Assembly (NCBI GenBank): GCA_902615915.1
Contig: CACMQQ010000013.1
Location: forward strand, 1 to 32,422
Direction: 5' to 3'
Source: an uncultured Fidelibacterota bacterium
GTDB lineage: Bacteria; Fidelibacterota; Marinisomatia; Marinisomatales; TCS55
DNA: 32,422 nucleotides
In this document: piece by piece, positions 8,457 through 17,068 of the stretch
Layout: each line of letters opens with the position of its first letter
How positions within the stretch are numbered: the first letter of the stretch is position 1
Notes under the pieces: generated by a model
What the model was told of the DNA's origin: nothing
The model's input: only the letters and a program-made list of their open reading frames with translations
The model's database searches: none
Position numbers and translations under genes: made by a program

Positions 8457-10394
8457 TTATAATTTGTTCTTAATCAATTCTTCAACCACTGATGGATCGG
8501 CTAATGTTGATATATCACCAAGATTTTCAAGGTCATTTTCTGCAATCTTTCTTAAAATCCTCCTCATGATTTTCCCTGATCTTGTTTTTGGTAGGGATGG
8601 TGCAAACTGAATTTTGTCTGGCTTTGCATGAGGTCCGATTTCTTTTTTAACTGTATTTAAAATGTTTTGAATTGTATTTTCATTTTCTTTTGACCCCGTC
8701 ATTAAAGTCACAAAAGCATAGATTCCTTGTCCTTTAATATCGTGTTGATAGCCAACTACTGCAGCTTCAGCGACATTTTCTGCTTTTCCAATTGCCCCTT
8801 CTACCTCTGCTGTTCCAATTCTATGTCCAGATATATTTAAAACATCATCTACTCTTCCTGTTATCCAATAATACCCATCTTTATCTCTTTTAGCTCCATC
8901 GCCAGTAAAATAATATCCAGGAAACTGAGAAAAATAAGTTTCAATAAATCTTTTATGGTCACCATATACTGTTCGCATTTGTCCAGGCCAGGATGATTTA
9001 ATTGCTAATAACCCACTCACGTCATTACCGATGATCTCTTTGCCTGCTTCGTCAAGCAAGATAGGCTCAATTCCAAAGAAAGGTAATGTAGCTGAACCAG
9101 GCTTTAGTGGCATAGCTCCAGGTAAAGGAGAAATCAATATGCCTCCAGTTTCAGTCTGCCACCAAGTATCAACTATTGGGCATTTATTGGAGCCTATAAT
9201 TTCATAATACCATTTCCATTCGGGCTCTTTTATTGGTTCACCAACTGTTCCCAACAGTCTCAACGAAGACAAGCTATATTTTTTTACCCATGAGTCACCC
9301 TCTTTCATAAGTGCTCTTAATGCAGTTGGCGCTGTATAAAAAATATTAATTTTATATTTGTCAACTATTTGCCAAAAACGACCAAAGTCAGGATAATTAG
9401 GCACCCCCTCAAACATGAGAGTGGTAGCGCAATTCGATAAGGGTCCATATATGATATATGAATGACCGGTTATCCATCCAATATCTGCTGTACACCAATA
9501 AACATCTTCTTTTTTGTAATCAAATATTGACTCGAATGTATAATTGGCATAAACCAGGTAGCCACCAGAGGTATGCATCACTCCTTTAGGTTTGCCAGTT
9601 GATCCTGATGTATATAAGATAAATAAAGGATCTTCAGCATTCATTGATTCGGGCTTACAATTGGCATTAGCCTCAGACATCAAGACATCCCACCAATGGT
9701 CTCTACCATTGGTCATGCTGACCTCAAAATTAGTTCTTTTTACAACAATCACGCTCTTGATGGATGGTGTTTCATCTAAAGCTTTATTAGCATTAGATTT
9801 CATTGGAATGTCAAGCTTTTGGCCCCTTATGCCAGTATCCTGAGTTATGAGAAACTTACATTTAGAATCATTGATTCTATCTCGCAAAGAATCTGAACTA
9901 AAAGCTCCAAAAACGATAGAATGTATTGCTCCAATACGTGCACAAGCGAGCATAGCAATAGCTAACTCTGGTATCATTTGCATATATAAACAAACTCTAT
10001 CTCCTTTTTTAGCACCTAATGATTTTAATACATTAGAAAATTTATTTACCTCTTTGAGCAATTCATTGTAAGAATAAAACTTATTTTCAGAAGAATCGTT
10101 TCCTTCCCATATCAAAGCGGTTCTTTCGCCATCACCATTTTCAATATGTCTATCTAAACAATTATAACTAACGTTTAGCTCTGCTTCCTCAAACCATCTT
10201 ATCTCAGCATTCTTAAAATTATAATTGGATGTTTTTTTCCAAGGCTTATACCAACTGATCCTGGAAGCAACATTTGACCAAAATTTATCAGAATCTTCTA
10301 TAGACTTGCGATATGATTTTTCATAATCCTCAATTGATGAAAAATGTGATTTTTTTGAAAAATGTTTCGAGGGTGAGTATGTTTTTTTATTCAT
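8457..10394 (-). CDS. acs: Acetyl-coenzyme A synthetase (AMP-forming)
   Basis: The enzyme makes acetyl-CoA from acetate, ATP and CoA through an acetyl-AMP intermediate in the cytoplasm. The 645-residue length is normal. Visible motifs are the P-loop-like [11 protein letters not shown] (261-271), [11 protein letters not shown] (about 408-418, whose Trp restricts the acyl pocket in characterised Acs), YYFTGDGA and [13 protein letters not shown] (hinge and C-terminal domain), and [11 protein letters not shown], whose Lys608 matches the lysine acetylated and switched off by Pat-type acetyltransferases in other bacteria. The ATG start is 24 bases downstream of the preceding gene's stop. This is the last gene of the long minus-strand run. 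It implies acetate assimilation or recycling of overflow acetate. Confidence 0.96.
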   Translation of the reverse strand: MNKKTYSPSKHFSKKSHFSSIEDYEKSYRKSIEDSDKFWSNVASRISWYKPWKKTSNYNFKNAEIRWFEEAELNVSYNCLDRHIENGDGERTALIWEGNDSSENKFYSYNELLKEVNKFSNVLKSLGAKKGDRVCLYMQMIPELAIAMLACARIGAIHSIVFGAFSSDSLRDRINDSKCKFLITQDTGIRGQKLDIPMKSNANKALDETPSIKSVIVVKRTNFEVSMTNGRDHWWDVLMSEANANCKPESMNAEDPLFILYTSGSTGKPKGVMHTSGGYLVYANYTFESIFDYKKEDVYWCTADIGWITGHSYIIYGPLSNCATTLMFEGVPNYPDFGRFWQIVDKYKINIFYTAPTALRALMKEGDSWVKKYSLSSLRLLGTVGEPIKEPEWKWYYEIIGSNKCPIVDTWWQTETGGILISPLPGAMPLKPGSATLPFFGIEPILLDEAGKEIIGNDVSGLLAIKSSWPGQMRTVYGDHKRFIETYFSQFPGYYFTGDGAKRDKDGYYWITGRVDDVLNISGHRIGTAEVEGAIGKAENVAEAAVVGYQHDIKGQGIYAFVTLMTGSKENENTIQNILNTVKKEIGPHAKPDKIQFAPSLPKTRSGKIMRRILRKIAENDLENLGDISTLADPSVVEELIKNKL

Positions 10395-10418
10395 GTCTAT
10401 ATCTACACAAAATTTTGT

Positions 10419-11330
10419 TCATTTATTTTTAAAAGCAACATCTTCTGCTTGTACCCATCCAAAAATATTTTGATATAACCCTTTATCAGATAAATAAACA
10501 CGTGTTCTTCCATAAAGTCTGCTACCGGCAACTTTTGAAATAACAATTTCATCTTTTCTATTAAGGAAAAACAGTACCTGTGATCCATTTTCTGGACCTA
10601 ATCTGAAAGGAGAATAATCATCAACAGCATAATAAATGGATTCCCCTTTTTCTATCTCACTTTTTGATAATAATATTTCTTTTTTGTTTTCTCCTTTGGG
10701 CGCAATAAAGCTTTCCTGCCATAAGGTATACCTATCACCTGTATCAACAGTAATATTGACTGGACTAGTTACATCGCGATCTTTTGGTATCCTTCCAGGA
10801 AGATATCCCATACTATCTGTAACTGCATTTAAATAAACAATACCATTTTGAAATAATGTCACTGTAGCGTTTGGAATGGATTTCATTGAATTTGCATCAA
10901 GGACTAATATCTTTAAAAGATCAGTTGGCTTAACTACTTTAAATGTTGTTATTTTTATGTCTTCTTCAGAAAAATCGAAAAATCTGAACTGCGGATCAAG
11001 ATTTGAACCCAAGGGTTCAATTTTGAAAACATTGCCTAAAGAGTCTTTACTTAAGATATCTGATGGTAAAATAATTTGAATAGGCTCCTCCGGAAAAAAG
11101 AGTTTGGTCATGTACGGCTCTGCAGGCCTTGATCGCGGATATACGCTAATTCGATAAGCAGTTGGATCGACATCAAATAACTCAACATTTGATGATAAAA
11201 TGAGAGTATTTGATTCTAAATGGATCTTAACTGAATCTGCTAGCTGTGTTTCTAAGCTTATTGATTCTTGAGAAAATAATAAGTTAGCAAACAAAAAAAC
11301 TGAAATATAATTTTTATAATGTTTTACCAT
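10419..11330 (-). CDS. Exported protein with regulatory-type Ig-like domain and C-terminal SH3-like domain (303 aa)
   Basis: I do not recognise a named family. The N-terminus is a signal peptide (residues 1-20, basic then VFLFANLLFS). Residues 138-185 (KILVLDANSMKSIPNATV, then a Gly-Tyr-Leu-Pro-Gly turn) look like a carboxypeptidase-regulatory or CnaB-like beta sandwich. The end (about 247-300, with LYGRTRVYL and GWVQAEDV) resembles a bacterial SH3 domain, in which the GWV motif is typical. Such domains often bind cell-wall peptides. It begins 17 bases inside the thioesterase gene and ends 24 bases before acs. The location is probably periplasmic or outer surface. The domain assignments are by eye and moderately certain. 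Confidence 0.75.
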   Translation of the reverse strand: MVKHYKNYISVFLFANLLFSQESISLETQLADSVKIHLESNTLILSSNVELFDVDPTAYRISVYPRSRPAEPYMTKLFFPEEPIQIILPSDILSKDSLGNVFKIEPLGSNLDPQFRFFDFSEEDIKITTFKVVKPTDLLKILVLDANSMKSIPNATVTLFQNGIVYLNAVTDSMGYLPGRIPKDRDVTSPVNITVDTGDRYTLWQESFIAPKGENKKEILLSKSEIEKGESIYYAVDDYSPFRLGPENGSQVLFFLNRKDEIVISKVAGSRLYGRTRVYLSDKGLYQNIFGWVQAEDVAFKNK

Positions 11331-11709
11331 GAGGGGTTTTTTGATATAGACCTTTGTCGTCTTTCTTGACAGCTACCATCACTACTCTTGCTACACAAGC
11401 AAGCCTTGGCTTGCCTTTTCTTCCCTCTGCTTTTGCCTCAACCTCGATACTAATGGAAGTCGTAGATGATTTTATAATACTTGCAGTAAAATTCACCCAA
11501 TCTCCTAAAAAGACTGGCTCTTTAAACTCTACTTGCTCAATTGCTCTTGTAACGGCACCATCAACATCTGCTCCTTTGAAAAATCGATGAGATACTTTTG
11601 CAGCGGCTAAATCAATCCATGCTATCATTTGACCGCCAAATAAAGTACCTACCGCATTGATATGGTCTGGCATAACAAATTGGGAATATTTTGCTGATAG
11701 AGGCGGCAT
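11314..11709 (-). CDS. Acyl-CoA thioesterase, hotdog fold (YciA/ACOT type)
   Basis: The product is 131 residues, the usual length of a single hotdog domain. The segment MPDHINAVGTLFGGQMIAWI followed by DLAAA carries the conserved Asn and Gly-Gly and the helix-leading Asp of the YciA/ACOT7-like group, in which Asn and Asp are active-site residues. These cytoplasmic enzymes hydrolyse acyl-CoA to free fatty acid and CoA, with broad chain-length range. The C-terminus is a short basic tail. The gene starts 32 bases after the MFS gene stop and overlaps the following exported-protein gene by 17 bases. Its proximity to acs, the reverse activation step for acetate, may be meaningful but is not proof of a shared pathway. 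Confidence 0.88.
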   Translation of the reverse strand: MPPLSAKYSQFVMPDHINAVGTLFGGQMIAWIDLAAAKVSHRFFKGADVDGAVTRAIEQVEFKEPVFLGDWVNFTASIIKSSTTSISIEVEAKAEGRKGKPRLACVARVVMVAVKKDDKGLYQKTPHGKTL

Positions 11710-11741
11710 AAAAAATTTTAATTAAAAATTAAAAGGGAGCT

Positions 11742-13013
11742 TCATAATACTTCATTTGCCATTCTTTCACCCTCTTCAATATCAACTCGCGTTAGTAGAA
11801 GTCCGCCCGCAATGAATAAAATTATAATAGAAACAATTCCAAGGCGAGGATTGCCTGTAACTAGTCCGACATAACCCATCAAAGGAGGTCCAATGATAGC
11901 AGCGTATTTTCCAATCATATTAAAAAAACCAAAAAATTCAGCAGCTTTATCCTGGGGGATGATTCTAGTGTATATAGACCTGCTAAGTGACTGGATTCCT
12001 CCTTGAAAACAACCTATGGCTACTGCAATGACATAAATATGCCATTCTTCTTGAACAAAATACGCAAATAGACAAATCATGCAGTATGCTCCTATTGCAA
12101 AATAAAGTGCTTTTTTTACACCCACCACTCTTGAAAAGCGATCGTATAAAAGTATTGCAGGAAAAGCAACAAACTGAACCAATAAAAGAAGAACTATGAT
12201 AGTATTTGCACCATATCCTAAACTGACAGTGTAGTCAGCCGCCATCCTAATGATGGTATCTACTCCGTCAATATAAAACCAATAGGCGAGTAAAAACGAT
12301 CCTACTACTTTTAATTTCCTAATTTCTTTAAAAGTAGACATCAACTGTCTCCAACCAAGTATGATGAAATTGGTTTTTTGCTGAACTTTATCATTTTTTG
12401 GCTCTTCAACAAATAAAAAGATAGGTATGGAAAAAACAGCCCACCAAATTGCAACCATCAAAAAAGATAATTTTATTGCTTCTGATGCATCATTAAGACC
12501 AAAAATCTCTGGTTTCATCACCATTAAAACATTGATCAAAAATAATAATCCACCACCAATATATCCCAAACCATAGGCTAGAGCTGAAACAGAGTCAACA
12601 TTCTCTTTAGTTGATACAGAGGGCAATAACGAATCATAAAATACATTGCCGCTCATGAACCCTACCGAAGCAATAATGTACATAAAAATAGCCATCTGCC
12701 AATTTCCTTGAGCAACCTGCCATAATGCTCCTGTCCCAATAATTCCCATGCAGGCAAAAACCAGTAAAAATCTTTTTCTAGAAGAACCTTGGTCAGCCAC
12801 AGCTCCAAGAAAAGGCGCTAGAGCAGCAACAATAATCGAGGCTGTTGAATTGCCTATCGCTAAATACCATGTGGATTCGGTGACACTCTGATTAGTCGAC
12901 CAATAGTCTTTTAAAAATAATGGAAAAAATGCTGCCATAACGGTTGTAGAAAATGCACTGTTAGCCCAATCATAAAGGGCCCATGACCATTTTGCTTTTT
13001 TAGATGAATCCAT
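11742..13013 (-). CDS. MFS transporter of the UMF1 (Atg22-like) family
   Basis: The protein has about 12 hydrophobic segments and the family hallmark YDWANSAF at residues 14-21 (counting from the ATG), which marks the UMF1/Atg22-like MFS group. The substrate of bacterial members is generally unknown; yeast Atg22 exports amino acids from the vacuole. I chose the ATG at 13011-13013 (MDSSKKAKWSW). The longer frame begins with TTG at 13079, overlaps the upstream gene and adds an unlikely 22-residue extension. No Shine-Dalgarno is evident. It is the middle of a run in which a NamZ-like enzyme and alanine racemase lie just upstream, so import of a cell-wall-derived amino acid or muropeptide is a possible role. 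Confidence 0.88.
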   Translation of the reverse strand: MDSSKKAKWSWALYDWANSAFSTTVMAAFFPLFLKDYWSTNQSVTESTWYLAIGNSTASIIVAALAPFLGAVADQGSSRKRFLLVFACMGIIGTGALWQVAQGNWQMAIFMYIIASVGFMSGNVFYDSLLPSVSTKENVDSVSALAYGLGYIGGGLLFLINVLMVMKPEIFGLNDASEAIKLSFLMVAIWWAVFSIPIFLFVEEPKNDKVQQKTNFIILGWRQLMSTFKEIRKLKVVGSFLLAYWFYIDGVDTIIRMAADYTVSLGYGANTIIVLLLLVQFVAFPAILLYDRFSRVVGVKKALYFAIGAYCMICLFAYFVQEEWHIYVIAVAIGCFQGGIQSLSRSIYTRIIPQDKAAEFFGFFNMIGKYAAIIGPPLMGYVGLVTGNPRLGIVSIIILFIAGGLLLTRVDIEEGERMANEVL

Positions 13014-13042
13014 GATGAATATATTAATTAATTTATCTAATC

Positions 13043-14179
13043 TTACCAAGCTTGAAAATAACTTGATAATTTCAACCAAATAGAAGTGCCAGCAAACTTA
13101 TGATAGGTCAAAAATGGAAGATTCCATGAGCTCCCAATTTCTATTTCAAATGGAAAGGGTCCAATATAGGTCGATTGGTCAAGATTTGAATAATTGATTC
13201 TAACCGATTGCAAAACAGCAATACTTCGAGTGTCATAATTATTTCTTTTGGTCATCCAGTCATTCCAAGCTGGTGAATTTGAATGATATTTATCCCTTAA
13301 AGAGCTTTCCCATGTTACATCTCCTGAAACAAAGAGTTTTTTAGGTATAATTTCAATTTGACCTGAAATCAAAGCTTCAATGGAAGGTCCTTTTTTATAA
13401 ATAACATCACCAATTGACTGACTAATTGAATCCATAGATGCATCCTGAATCCACAGAAAAGTAATTCTGGGGTTTATTTGATTGCGCATTGGCAAATTAA
13501 TTCCAAGCGACCAATTAACATTGACCAGTCTCTTTTTATATCTAGTGTAAAACTCGCCAAACGATTTTATTCTAACTTTTGGCACACCTTCACCTAATGG
13601 TAGTTGTAAAAACTGCTTTGGAACTCCCTTAATAAGGTCGTTGGATTTGAAACCTATTAAATCCTCAGCAAAAGGCATCACAAAATCCACTCCTGCAAAA
13701 ATAGAGAATTTAGCTTTGGATGTTTTCCATGCCGGATCACCTCTTAATAAGTATTTTAGACCAAGCATCAAGTCACCAATCCCCTTACTGCTTCTTTCTT
13801 TGGGGTAATACATTGATAATAATTCATCCATGGGTTTAGTTGATGAGTCACTTTTTATGGACCATGAATCGTTCTGAGATACACTAGTAAATTGAGCTAT
13901 TCTTAAAGAAAAGGTCAAATCGTTGGTTAGGCCATAATCAATGGCATAAGATCTAAGGTTCATTTTGTTTTTATTTTGATTGAATCGAAAATTATATTTT
14001 ATTCCATTCAAGGTATAGCTGGAAAGCCATCCTGGCTTTCCATCATGTCCTTTCCATTTTTCATTACTGTATTTTTCAGTTACGGAAAATTTCCATACAT
14101 TTTGAGGAACAGTAAAAAAAGTTTGTGTGTAAATAGATTTGACGGTTAAAAATAACAGAAAAAAATATTTATTGTTCAT
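13043..14179 (-). CDS. Predicted outer-membrane beta-barrel protein of unknown function (378 aa)
   Basis: No specific family is recognised. The N-terminal 18 residues form a signal peptide (NNKYFFLLFLTVKSIYTQ). The rest alternates short amphipathic, aromatic-rich strands with Gly/Asn/Asp turns (YGLTNDLTFSLRIAQFT, GIGDLMLGLKYLLRG, FSIFAGVDFVMPF), in the style of transporter-like or OmpA-like barrels. It ends in strand-like sequence finishing with Trp. The ATG directly follows the TAA of the NamZ-like gene with no spacer, so translation is probably coupled. The position between a NamZ-like protein and an MFS transporter invites the guess that it is an outer-membrane channel for the same substrate, but there is no direct sequence evidence for that. 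Confidence 0.78.
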   Translation of the reverse strand: MNNKYFFLLFLTVKSIYTQTFFTVPQNVWKFSVTEKYSNEKWKGHDGKPGWLSSYTLNGIKYNFRFNQNKNKMNLRSYAIDYGLTNDLTFSLRIAQFTSVSQNDSWSIKSDSSTKPMDELLSMYYPKERSSKGIGDLMLGLKYLLRGDPAWKTSKAKFSIFAGVDFVMPFAEDLIGFKSNDLIKGVPKQFLQLPLGEGVPKVRIKSFGEFYTRYKKRLVNVNWSLGINLPMRNQINPRITFLWIQDASMDSISQSIGDVIYKKGPSIEALISGQIEIIPKKLFVSGDVTWESSLRDKYHSNSPAWNDWMTKRNNYDTRSIAVLQSVRINYSNLDQSTYIGPFPFEIEIGSSWNLPFLTYHKFAGTSIWLKLSSYFQAW

Positions 14180-15424
14180 TTATTTATATATTAAAAATTG
14201 TTGCCTAAACTCATTGAATGTGATCACATCTTTAAACCATAATGGTGGCAAATAATTTGCAGGCTTTCCTTGTGCAGCAAATACTCTCAATTGATTATGG
14301 CCGTATAACATGTCAATTCGATTTAACTCATCCCACTTGAATTCTCTTGGATAAAGCTGTTTGGTTAGTACCAATATTGATGTAGCAGTTGCAATGGGAT
14401 CAAATCGGTTAGGATCATTAATAACAATATCAATGCCGCTACACACTTTATTGACATACTGAGGAATGATTTTTTCCCCCTCATCAACTCTTGGTATATA
14501 TTCAACTACTCTAATATCAAGACCTGGCAATTCTAGATCTTGTAATTTCTCTGCTAAATGATAGCCTGATAGCCACGGAGCACCAACGCGCATATATGGC
14601 CTACCTGTGCCTCTACCATCATTCAAATTTGATCCTTCAATTAAACCAAAACCAGCGTAAGATAGATTTGTTCTAATGTTTTTTAAACCAGGCTGTGGCT
14701 CAATCCAGGGATGTTCGGACTTATCTTTCCAGTATGATCTTTTCCAATTTGCCATTGGTATCACTGTCAGATTTGCCCTTTTTAAATCTTTGATCCATCC
14801 CATTTCATTGGCCATTATTGCTAATTCGCCGATCGTCATACCATGCCTTATGGGTATAAGATGATATCCCTCTAAAGATTGAAAACGGGGCCTAATTACG
14901 GGTCCATCAATACGATCACCTCTAAGTGGATTTGGCCTATCCAAGACAATGACTGGAACGCTCCACTCGCTTGCTACCTCTAAGATTTTTGTCATTGTTC
15001 CAATGAAAGTTGAATACCTCACTCCTGTATCTTGAAGATCTATTAATATTAGATCTAAATTTTTCATCGACCAAGCAGGAGGCTTCATATTTCTTCCAAA
15101 AACTTCTACAATTCTAGCGTTATGTGTTGGATCATATTGCTCTTTTGCATTTATTTTGAACTTCTTATCTTGCTTTGCAAAGAGTCCATATTGTGGCGAA
15201 AAGATTACCTCAACATTTATTTTGTCATATTTTTTTAATAAATCTAAGATATGTATACCTTTTCTATTTACGGCTGATTGATTAGTAAAAACTCCAATAT
15301 TCTTATCATAAATAGGTTTGAAATCCATTTGCTCTAAAACATCAAGACCGTAAAAGATAGAAGTGTGAAATGAGAGATCAGGAACCGGCATTACAACGCT
15401 ATGATTATATGATTTCATTATCAA
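14180..15424 (-). CDS. DUF1343 / NamZ-like protein (exo-N-acetylmuramidase family) with altered signature motif
   Basis: The family matches over its full length: VFTNQSAVNRKG, DLQDTGVRYSTF, VLDRPNPLRGD, PIRHGMTIGELA (His194) and GTGRPYMRVGAPW. DUF1343 includes Bacillus NamZ, an exo-beta-N-acetylmuramidase that releases MurNAc from peptidoglycan ends. The usual FSPEHG motif reads FSPQYG here (Gln78, Tyr79), so a conserved Glu-His pair is lost and activity is uncertain. The coordinates use the TTG at 15422-15424; an ATG lies at 15416-15418. The frame stays open to 15506 and the extra codons encode a convincing signal peptide with no ATG, GTG or TTG, so the true start is probably near 15485-15490. 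It lies downstream of alr and directly before a predicted outer-membrane protein. Confidence 0.88.
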   Translation of the reverse strand: MIMKSYNHSVVMPVPDLSFHTSIFYGLDVLEQMDFKPIYDKNIGVFTNQSAVNRKGIHILDLLKKYDKINVEVIFSPQYGLFAKQDKKFKINAKEQYDPTHNARIVEVFGRNMKPPAWSMKNLDLILIDLQDTGVRYSTFIGTMTKILEVASEWSVPVIVLDRPNPLRGDRIDGPVIRPRFQSLEGYHLIPIRHGMTIGELAIMANEMGWIKDLKRANLTVIPMANWKRSYWKDKSEHPWIEPQPGLKNIRTNLSYAGFGLIEGSNLNDGRGTGRPYMRVGAPWLSGYHLAEKLQDLELPGLDIRVVEYIPRVDEGEKIIPQYVNKVCSGIDIVINDPNRFDPIATATSILVLTKQLYPREFKWDELNRIDMLYGHNQLRVFAAQGKPANYLPPLWFKDVITFNEFRQQFLIYK

Positions 15425-15498
15425 TTGAGAATTACCAATCGATAATAAAGCATAGCTAGCAAATAAAATTTTACCTAATTGTTTGATCAGAAGAATTC

Positions 15499-16605
15499 CT
15501 ATTTTTTAAAAACCCAATTCGTTCTTTTTTTCAATGCAGTTGTAATTGTGTATGGTGAAGTGTTGATAGCATTTGCTATAGTTTCAACTGAAATACAATC
15601 TTTGCCATCAGATCCATAAATTAAAACCTCATCGCCAATTTTAGGTATTTCATTCTCAAAATCAACCATAAATTGGTCCATGCAGACTCTTCCAGCAATT
15701 TTAAAACTTTTACCATTGTAAAAGACATATCCTTTTTCAAACCAAGGTCTTGGGAAGCCATCAGCGAATCCACATTGTATGATACCTATAGTTGTATCTT
15801 TTTTCGTTGTATAAAGACCCCCATAGCTTACCATGGCTCCTTTTTGTGTTTTTCTATAATCAACAATTGGAGCTTTAAATTCAAGCACAGGCTCTAAGAC
15901 ATATTTTTTTTCTACTTCTTTTGATGGATATATGCCATAAAGTAAAATGCCAAGTCTCAACAAATTTGTATTGCTACTTAGTTCGTTTAATAAGCCTCCA
16001 CTATTGGATATATGCTTGTATTTAAAAGTATACCCCATTTCATTGGCTATTTTTAGAGCTTGTTCAAACCTCTTTCGTTGTAGGTGGGCATAAGATAGAT
16101 CTCCTTCATCAGAAGTAGCATAATGCGTATAGATTCCTTCGCAATTTAAATTTTTATAATCTAATAATTTGCCTATCGATAAAGAGATATCACTTAAATC
16201 AAACCCTAGCCTGTTCATACCAGTTTCAATCTTCATATGAAATCTTGGAGACAAACCATTTTTTTCTAAAAATGAAATAATGCTATCAAGATCATCAATA
16301 GATGAAATATTGACAATTAAATCATTATCAATTGCTGTTTGAATTGATTCTTTTTCCAATTTACTTAGTATCAGTATGTCTGATTTCAGACCTGCACTGC
16401 GCAACTCTTTTGCCTCCTCAACAGTAAAAACTGAGAAAAAGTCGCAACCTTTATCTTCCAATGTTTTTGAGCATTCAATAGCTCCATGGCCATAAGCATT
16501 CGCTTTAACTACAGCCATAATTCTTTTGCCATTAACAGAATTACTTAAAATTTTATAATTTCTGGCTAGTCGATCTAAATGAACTATTGCCTTAGGGTGA
16601 TTCAT
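15499..16605 (-). CDS. alr: Alanine racemase
   Basis: This PLP enzyme interconverts L- and D-alanine for peptidoglycan. The product is 368 residues, normal for Alr. The PLP-binding lysine is K34 in VVKANAYGHG. The second catalytic base is Y261 in MVSYGG, and the C-terminal domain carries GRVCMDQFMVD. R132 (MNRLGF) and the phosphate-loop region (HISNSGG, then RLGILLYGIYP) are also present. The ATG start lies 14 bases inside the end of the preceding deoxyribosyltransferase-like gene, and no Shine-Dalgarno is seen. The next gene downstream is a peptidoglycan-degrading-family protein, which fits a cell-wall theme. No MurF fusion is present. Confidence 0.95.
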   Translation of the reverse strand: MNHPKAIVHLDRLARNYKILSNSVNGKRIMAVVKANAYGHGAIECSKTLEDKGCDFFSVFTVEEAKELRSAGLKSDILILSKLEKESIQTAIDNDLIVNISSIDDLDSIISFLEKNGLSPRFHMKIETGMNRLGFDLSDISLSIGKLLDYKNLNCEGIYTHYATSDEGDLSYAHLQRKRFEQALKIANEMGYTFKYKHISNSGGLLNELSSNTNLLRLGILLYGIYPSKEVEKKYVLEPVLEFKAPIVDYRKTQKGAMVSYGGLYTTKKDTTIGIIQCGFADGFPRPWFEKGYVFYNGKSFKIAGRVCMDQFMVDFENEIPKIGDEVLIYGSDGKDCISVETIANAINTSPYTITTALKKRTNWVFKK

Positions 16606-17068
16606 TTGATTTATATTTTTTTATTAAAAAATTTTTTAACTCGTCAAAATTATTAAAAATTTCCGTTGAGCAAGCCATAATCCAGCCACTTAAGTCTTTT
16701 TTAGGCAATTTATTTATCAAGTAAACAGGTTTTTTACTATCATATGCAATGGTAACCTCAGAATGTGTACCTGCTCCTTTTAGAACATTTTTATCCCATA
16801 GACAAATCAGGTAGTCCATATGATTGCGAACGATGTTAATATCCTCATCAACGCACTTTCTGATAAAATTTATGTAATTATTTAGGTTTGTTTCTTTCCA
16901 AATACGATAGTTTTCTGCACCTTCTTCTTTAATCAATTTTTTTGAATTAACAACTGGATCAAATGCTTTGTGGCCGAGATTAATATCAAGCCAGCTTGAT
17001 AAATCTTTTCTCCAATTAGCGCCCTCGTCTTCAGCAAATTCCATTGCACCAGATAAATAAACTATCAC
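16592..17068 (-). CDS. Nucleoside 2-deoxyribosyltransferase-like protein (158 aa)
   Basis: The N-terminus VYLSGAMEFAEDEGANWR matches the beta-strand-plus-Gly-Ala-Met loop of the nucleoside 2-deoxyribosyltransferase superfamily. A central Asp (D85, DYLICLWD) and Glu104 in KGAGTHSEVTIAY occupy the usual substrate-binding and nucleophile positions, followed by KKPVYLI. Members transfer or hydrolyse deoxyribosyl or related N-glycosidic bonds; the exact reaction here is not predictable. The start is GTG at 17066-17068, overlapping the permease stop as GTGA, and the end overlaps alr by 14 bases, so it sits in a translationally coupled string. It is cytoplasmic, with no signal peptide. Confidence 0.82.
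   Translation of the reverse strand: MIVYLSGAMEFAEDEGANWRKDLSSWLDINLGHKAFDPVVNSKKLIKEEGAENYRIWKETNLNNYINFIRKCVDEDINIVRNHMDYLICLWDKNVLKGAGTHSEVTIAYDSKKPVYLINKLPKKDLSGWIMACSTEIFNNFDELKNFLIKKYKSNESP

Noticed and set aside
13014-13079. TTG-initiated 22-residue N-terminal extension of the UMF1 transporter
   Set aside because: It overlaps the upstream gene, has no ribosome site, and the family normally begins close before the YDWANSAF motif, which fits the ATG at 13013.
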